Shown here in pieces: positions 8,810 through 12,045 of a stretch of DNA of 12,045 nt. Both the position numbers and the translations under genes were made by a program. Below the pieces are notes generated by a model that saw only the letters and a program-made list of their open reading frames with translations, searched no databases and was not told where the DNA came from. The stretch is taken from NCBI GenBank assembly GCA_034696485.1, contig JAQIWT010001183.1, forward strand, positions 1-12,045, written 5' to 3'. Position 1 is the stretch's first letter. Each line of letters starts with the position of its first letter. This DNA is from Isohypsibius dastychi (taxonomy: Eukaryota > Tardigrada > Eutardigrada > Parachela > Isohypsibiidae).

Positions 8810-9703
8810 TGAGCTGACTCGTATGAGCATTTGTATCTATCTCGTGGTCAGCGATTGATGTGATTTGGTTTTTATGGAATACTTGACAGAATAATTTATA
8901 TTGAATTTTATTGAGTGGTTTTGCTCTGTCACGTCATAACTTAAATGATCAGTAACAAATTATATTAATGAAGATAGTCAGTCGATTCCATAATTGTAAT
9001 AAAGTCGAACACGGAACAGTGGCCATAAAATAAGTACTGATGCACAAAAGCACGGCAGGTAAAAATACACGAGCGACGGTAAAGTGTATTTTGCTAAAAC
9101 TCAACTAACTTCCATGTTAGCGCGTATGCGTTTAAGAAGGAAAAAGCAAGGCCATTCAAGTGCCACTTGAATAGGCTTAAAACGCAGTCAGCATAATAAC
9201 CGTGTATGCGCGAACGTGTAAATAAGCAAAGTAAACATAAACGCATGAGTGAGTAGGGTGAAGTCCGGTTAGCGCATGGGCTTGCAATAACTGGTTTGTT
9301 TCTTTTATTTTCTCGTAACAGCTAAGGATCTTTTAAACACACTGTCGTGTCATTCTCGGTCCAGGTGTTTGATTCAACCAGCCCTTTATCTTTAATTTAA
9401 CTGACATTTACCTGTATTGGCACATTGGAAATGAAGATGGAGGCATGAAATATTGGTTTGATCGTAATCTCGATGACAGTGTGACAACAAAGACCAAGTG
9501 CAAATTCTCGGTAGCTCCGGCTCGCTGACCAATAAAGTGTAGTGTCTGTTGACAATCAATACACATGGTTGATTTTATTCCTCACTGTGGTGTAACCGAC
9601 CAAAAGTGGTTCTAAATACTATGGTATCGAGAACCACCTTGAGCCGACATTATAGTTAAAGGTCAAATTTTTCCACTACTAACTGAGGATAAGATGATTA
9701 AGT
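8810..9703. other. Non-coding, AT-rich intergenic stretch
   Basis: All six frames are closed frequently and no candidate gene was found. The interval holds an inverted repeat at 9128-9185 and short related strings (CGTATGCG near 9123, TGTATGCG near 9203). It separates the candidate coding relics on its two sides. No replication origin, promoter or transposon end could be assigned. Confidence 0.5.
9128..9185. repeat. Nested palindrome and imperfect inverted repeat
   Basis: The core is a perfect 9-base inverted repeat: ATTCAAGTG at 9154-9162, one base, then CACTTGAAT at 9164-9172. It sits inside wider arms, GCGTTTAAG at 9128-9136 against CTTAAAACGC at 9176-9185, which match apart from one extra A. 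Together they could fold into an interrupted hairpin of about 58 bases. No flanking target-site duplication was recognised. Palindromes of this sort occur as protein-binding sites, in foldback or MITE-like elements and in viral repeat regions; none can be chosen from one copy. Confidence 0.75.
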
Positions 9704-9994
9704 ATGGGTTGTCTCTGCTTTCGTGGCATGATTCAAGAGCGGGACATAGCCGGATGGGAAACCTTCTCATTCGACATTTTCATGTATTCAGGAGGCCACG
9801 ATGTCAATAATGGGAAATTGAGCACAAACTGGAATGAAAAATGGCAAAGTTCAAACCATGCCGCTTGCAGCACCTGCCTCATCTACTCAAATTCGACTTT
9901 TAATTTAGTTTCTTCTGGCGACTCCACATTAGTTTCCTTCATATCTTTCACGTTGAACGAGCACATTGACATTTTGAATTCCCGTTGTTCTTAA
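9704..9994 (+). CDS. Open frame of 96 codons, strand uncertain
   Basis: ATG at 9704 to TAA at 9992-9994 gives an uninterrupted frame of 96 residues. The translation is Ser/Asn/Thr/Phe-rich with five Cys and shows no known domain. On the minus strand, a frame over 9990-9736 has a single TAG (9883-9885) and ends at TGA 9733-9735. Its translation is Glu/Lys/Val/Met-rich, the kind of composition whose antisense gives Ser/Phe/Leu. It is equally possible that a decayed minus-strand gene is the real feature here and that this frame is its shadow. Confidence 0.22.
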   Translation: MGCLCFRGMIQERDIAGWETFSFDIFMYSGGHDVNNGKLSTNWNEKWQSSNHAACSTCLIYSNSTFNLVSSGDSTLVSFISFTLNEHIDILNSRCS

Positions 9995-10137
9995 GTCTCC
10001 ATGGGTTTATCCTATAACATTTTGATGACTCATGAGTTTTATGAAGTGCTCACCTTCTGTTGATTCATGCTGTTTTTCATGAAATAACATATTTAAACAT
10101 TTCCTGCATCAGATAAGTGGCATTGTACATGTACCGG

Positions 10138-10332
10138 TCATTTCCAGATCTCTTCGGCAATCGCAAAATATGGCATGAATATCAGACCAATCAAGATTGA
10201 ACAACCGAGAAAAGTTTTTAAGAAGATTTCACGGGAGGGATTGTCAGTGTTGACCAGAAAAACATGGATAACGTTGTGACATTTCACGGGAGGCTGGAGT
10301 AAGCTGCTGAATGTCGTTTCGCAATCATTCAT
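10138..10332 (-). CDS. Small putative membrane protein, unknown
   Basis: The minus-strand ATG at 10332 opens 64 codons ending in TGA at 10138-10140. Residues about 41-59 form one hydrophobic segment (Leu, Ile, Phe, Gly, Ala) long enough to span a membrane, preceded by a Lys and followed by acidic residues. The N-terminal half is polar with three Cys. Its start overlaps by eight bases the end of the minus-strand frame just upstream (10325-10552), which could mean tightly packed genes or one gene split by a frame change. No family was recognised. Confidence 0.33.
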   Translation of the reverse strand: MNDCETTFSSLLQPPVKCHNVIHVFLVNTDNPSREIFLKTFLGCSILIGLIFMPYFAIAEEIWK

Positions 10333-10552
10333 CCGAGAAGCAGTAGTTCAAAATGACAAATTTTTTGAGCTGTGTCTTTCTCAGCTCAAGAACTCCATTT
10401 TTTTCATCTTTCATCTTCCGCATGAATGTATCTTTCCTGCCACTAGTTTTTCCCTGCAGCTGCCTGTGACGAAACTCTTCCAGGTGACTTGCACATGCCT
10501 CCAAAATACCCCACGGGAATGAATCTCTCGAAAGGCGCGATCCAAAACCAAA
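10325..10552 (-). pseudogene. Basic open frame, possible 3' part of a broken gene
   Basis: This minus-strand frame is open from after a TAA at 10553-10555 to TGA at 10325-10327, 75 codons. The translation is rich in Lys, Arg, Glu and Leu and appears largely helical. The only clear internal ATG lies about 43 codons in, so an upstream part may have been lost or lie in another frame. A frame crossing the (CGT)4 repeat at 10567-10578 could supply it. It overlaps the putative membrane frame downstream. No motif was recognised. Confidence 0.33.
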
Positions 10553-10706
10553 TTATTGCAGTCAATCGTCGTCGTCGTACCTGTCCTCTGAGCGTCGAGA
10601 TGACCGCAAGCCGAACTTCTGCATTATTTTAAACATTGTTTTTTGCGAGTACAGTTGATGCCGATACCTGCATGGATGACACCCATTGGCATGAGAAACA
10701 CGCGGC

Positions 10707-11015
10707 TTGGCCAGACACAACAACGCCAGCTGCCTCGAAATCGATGTAGTGCTCTATCGCGATAAGTCGTCATTCAGTGGTGGCGTCTCACAAGTCCCTT
10801 CTGTTGCATGCTCGACTAATAAGCACTGTAAAGCGCGTGACTTCGACTTGGTGCGGATGAGCTCTCTCACTCGAAAATTTGACGCATGGTCGGAAGAGTC
10901 GCTGGCTGACTCTGGTGGCGAATCCATTCCCAATGGCGTTTGTTTATGTTATAACTGGTCGATAGTGTGTCCCACGTTATGCCATGCGATTTGGAGATCC
11001 ACACAATTGCGTTAG
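10707..11015 (+). CDS. Open frame of 102 codons, doubtful
   Basis: The frame is uninterrupted from a TTG at 10707 to TAG at 11013-11015, with Ser, Cys, Arg and Asp prominent and no recognisable domain. The surrounding DNA is locally more G+C-rich, which makes long open frames more likely by chance. All three minus frames here are also fairly open. No ATG starts the frame near its beginning. Neither strand can be favoured. Confidence 0.18.
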   Translation: MARHNNASCLEIDVVLYRDKSSFSGGVSQVPSVACSTNKHCKARDFDLVRMSSLTRKFDAWSEESLADSGGESIPNGVCLCYNWSIVCPTLCHAIWRSTQLR

Positions 11016-11355
11016 ACGATAAAACTCGAAAAAGGTTTTCATGGACTTTTCCGAATTGAAATAGAAACAAAGCGTTACTCTCAAGCCTCCTCGTGACCGC
11101 ATCGGGTACAAGCAACAGACACAAAATATTGATAGACAGCAATTAATAATCAAAAGATGTCGATAAACATAAAAGATAAGGTATAGGTATGAAAAAAAGA
11201 AAAGTAGACAGTGTAAATGGAGAAAGAAGTGGAACTGTAACATGCGCAAGCTCGAGATGCTATTTTGTACATGCCAGGTGAGTTGCAAAAAATATCTACT
11301 GAGCAAGAAAGCTTGAACGAGTAGATTGGTTATTTATATCTGACGTTATGAATAT
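11016..11355. other. Purine-rich stretch without supported gene
   Basis: Runs of A and AG-rich sequence on the plus strand create a long minus frame (10977-11306) that is almost entirely Phe, Leu, Tyr, Cys and His. This is the expected antisense product of an A-rich strand and is not accepted as a gene. Nothing else was recognised. Confidence 0.4.
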
Positions 11356-12045
11356 TTGCGTGACTTTCATTTTTGTGAACTGAAGATCAGTCTATTTATC
11401 CGTTTGTCCCCAATAATATCAGAGCTTTTTCAACTTTTTAGCGGGAAATATATCTGGACATTCAGGCGGCATGAGGGCGGTCTGAATGAGGTGAATCATG
11501 GATTATTATCTAAGTGGGTGCACGTTTCAATCCCATCAGTTCACGAACGACTATCACGTCGTCGAAAATGTAAAAGTTGATCGGGAAAGGTGGTGATCGC
11601 AATGTGTTGATAATTATCAAGAATGAAAATTGTGTTCATATTGAAACTGAGTTACTCGCAGTCAAAGGACGTCGTAGATTTGCTGATACAATTGCTGATT
11701 CATCGCATCAATGTAGTACTCCGTTTCATTTGGACTTCCATCGTTCAGAATGATTCAACCGATAAACGATACTTATTTTGCGAATATCGGTATCACAAGG
11801 CGGAGCTTTGTTTTTATATGGTATTCTTCACACTGAAGTTCTGATTCAAAATCAACATCGAGTTTGAATGCGGATCGGAGTCGATTAATCACCGATTCAG
11901 AACCGGTCTCACCATATTTCGTAGAAGTGTGAGGCCAGGAGATTCACACACAAAACTTCACTCGACTCGTACGATAAGTGCGATTGAGAGAATTTTGGGC
12001 GTTTATTCTTACGTGGGCGCAGCTGTTGTGAATCAATCAATCAAG
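11356..12045. pseudogene. Opposed open frames reaching the window edge
   Basis: A plus frame from 11356 runs to the window end with stops only at 11578-11580, two near 11606-11611, and TGA at 11842-11844, so the last 141 codons contain a single stop. In exact codon register, a minus frame from 12036 to TGA at 11617-11619 has stops at 11944, 11773, 11755 and 11662, with an acidic, Glu/Asp/Tyr/Gln-rich translation. The minus translation looks more like a soluble protein and the plus one is more hydrophobic, but stop counts favour plus. One of the two is probably a decayed gene that continues beyond the window. No family was recognised. Confidence 0.28.

Noticed and set aside
10977-11306. Minus-strand open frame of 109 codons
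   Set aside because: It is almost wholly Phe, Leu, Tyr, Cys and His, as expected from the antisense of an A-rich stretch, and no membrane-protein pattern is recognisable.
1-12045. Retrotransposon or DNA transposon coding sequence
   Set aside because: No reverse transcriptase, integrase or transposase motif was seen in any frame read, and no long terminal repeats were found by eye.

Overview
The window looks like a stretch of a eukaryotic, probably animal, genome, roughly 40 percent G+C by eye. There are no ribosome-binding sites, no operons and no complete conserved gene. No rRNA, tRNA, CRISPR array, reverse transcriptase or transposase was recognised. The organism cannot be named from the sequence.

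The one firmly identified gene is a broken copy of the small (R2) subunit of class I ribonucleotide reductase, on the minus strand at about 5214-6095. Its motifs occur in the family order but are spread over several reading frames. Two of its iron-binding glutamates are lysine, and it has no recognisable introns. It is therefore a pseudogene, either of a viral R2 or of a retrocopied cellular R2.

Around it lie open reading segments, some with fewer stops than expected, interrupted by single stops and frame changes. On the left are a minus-strand segment at 1000-1667, containing about 150 codons without a stop, and a plus-strand relay at 1867-2876 with three in-frame TAG codons. Weaker plus-strand relays follow at 2869-4664. 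To the right of R2 are a head-to-head small plus frame (6131-6337), a 198-codon minus frame rich in Ser, Pro, Gln and Tyr (6755-7351, the longest uninterrupted frame), a divergent pair around 8065, a charged plus frame (8525-8734), two overlapping minus frames at 10138-10552, and opposed frames at 11356-12045. None of these was recognised. In many places both strands give protein-like translations, so strand calls outside R2 are tentative.

The stretch 8810-9703 is mostly non-coding and holds a 19-base palindrome inside a larger imperfect inverted repeat. The best working model is a gene graveyard, possibly an old integrated copy of a large DNA virus, because R2 genes are common in such viruses. 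That model is inference: only R2 supports it by homology, and a decayed host region or an indel-rich assembly are alternatives.
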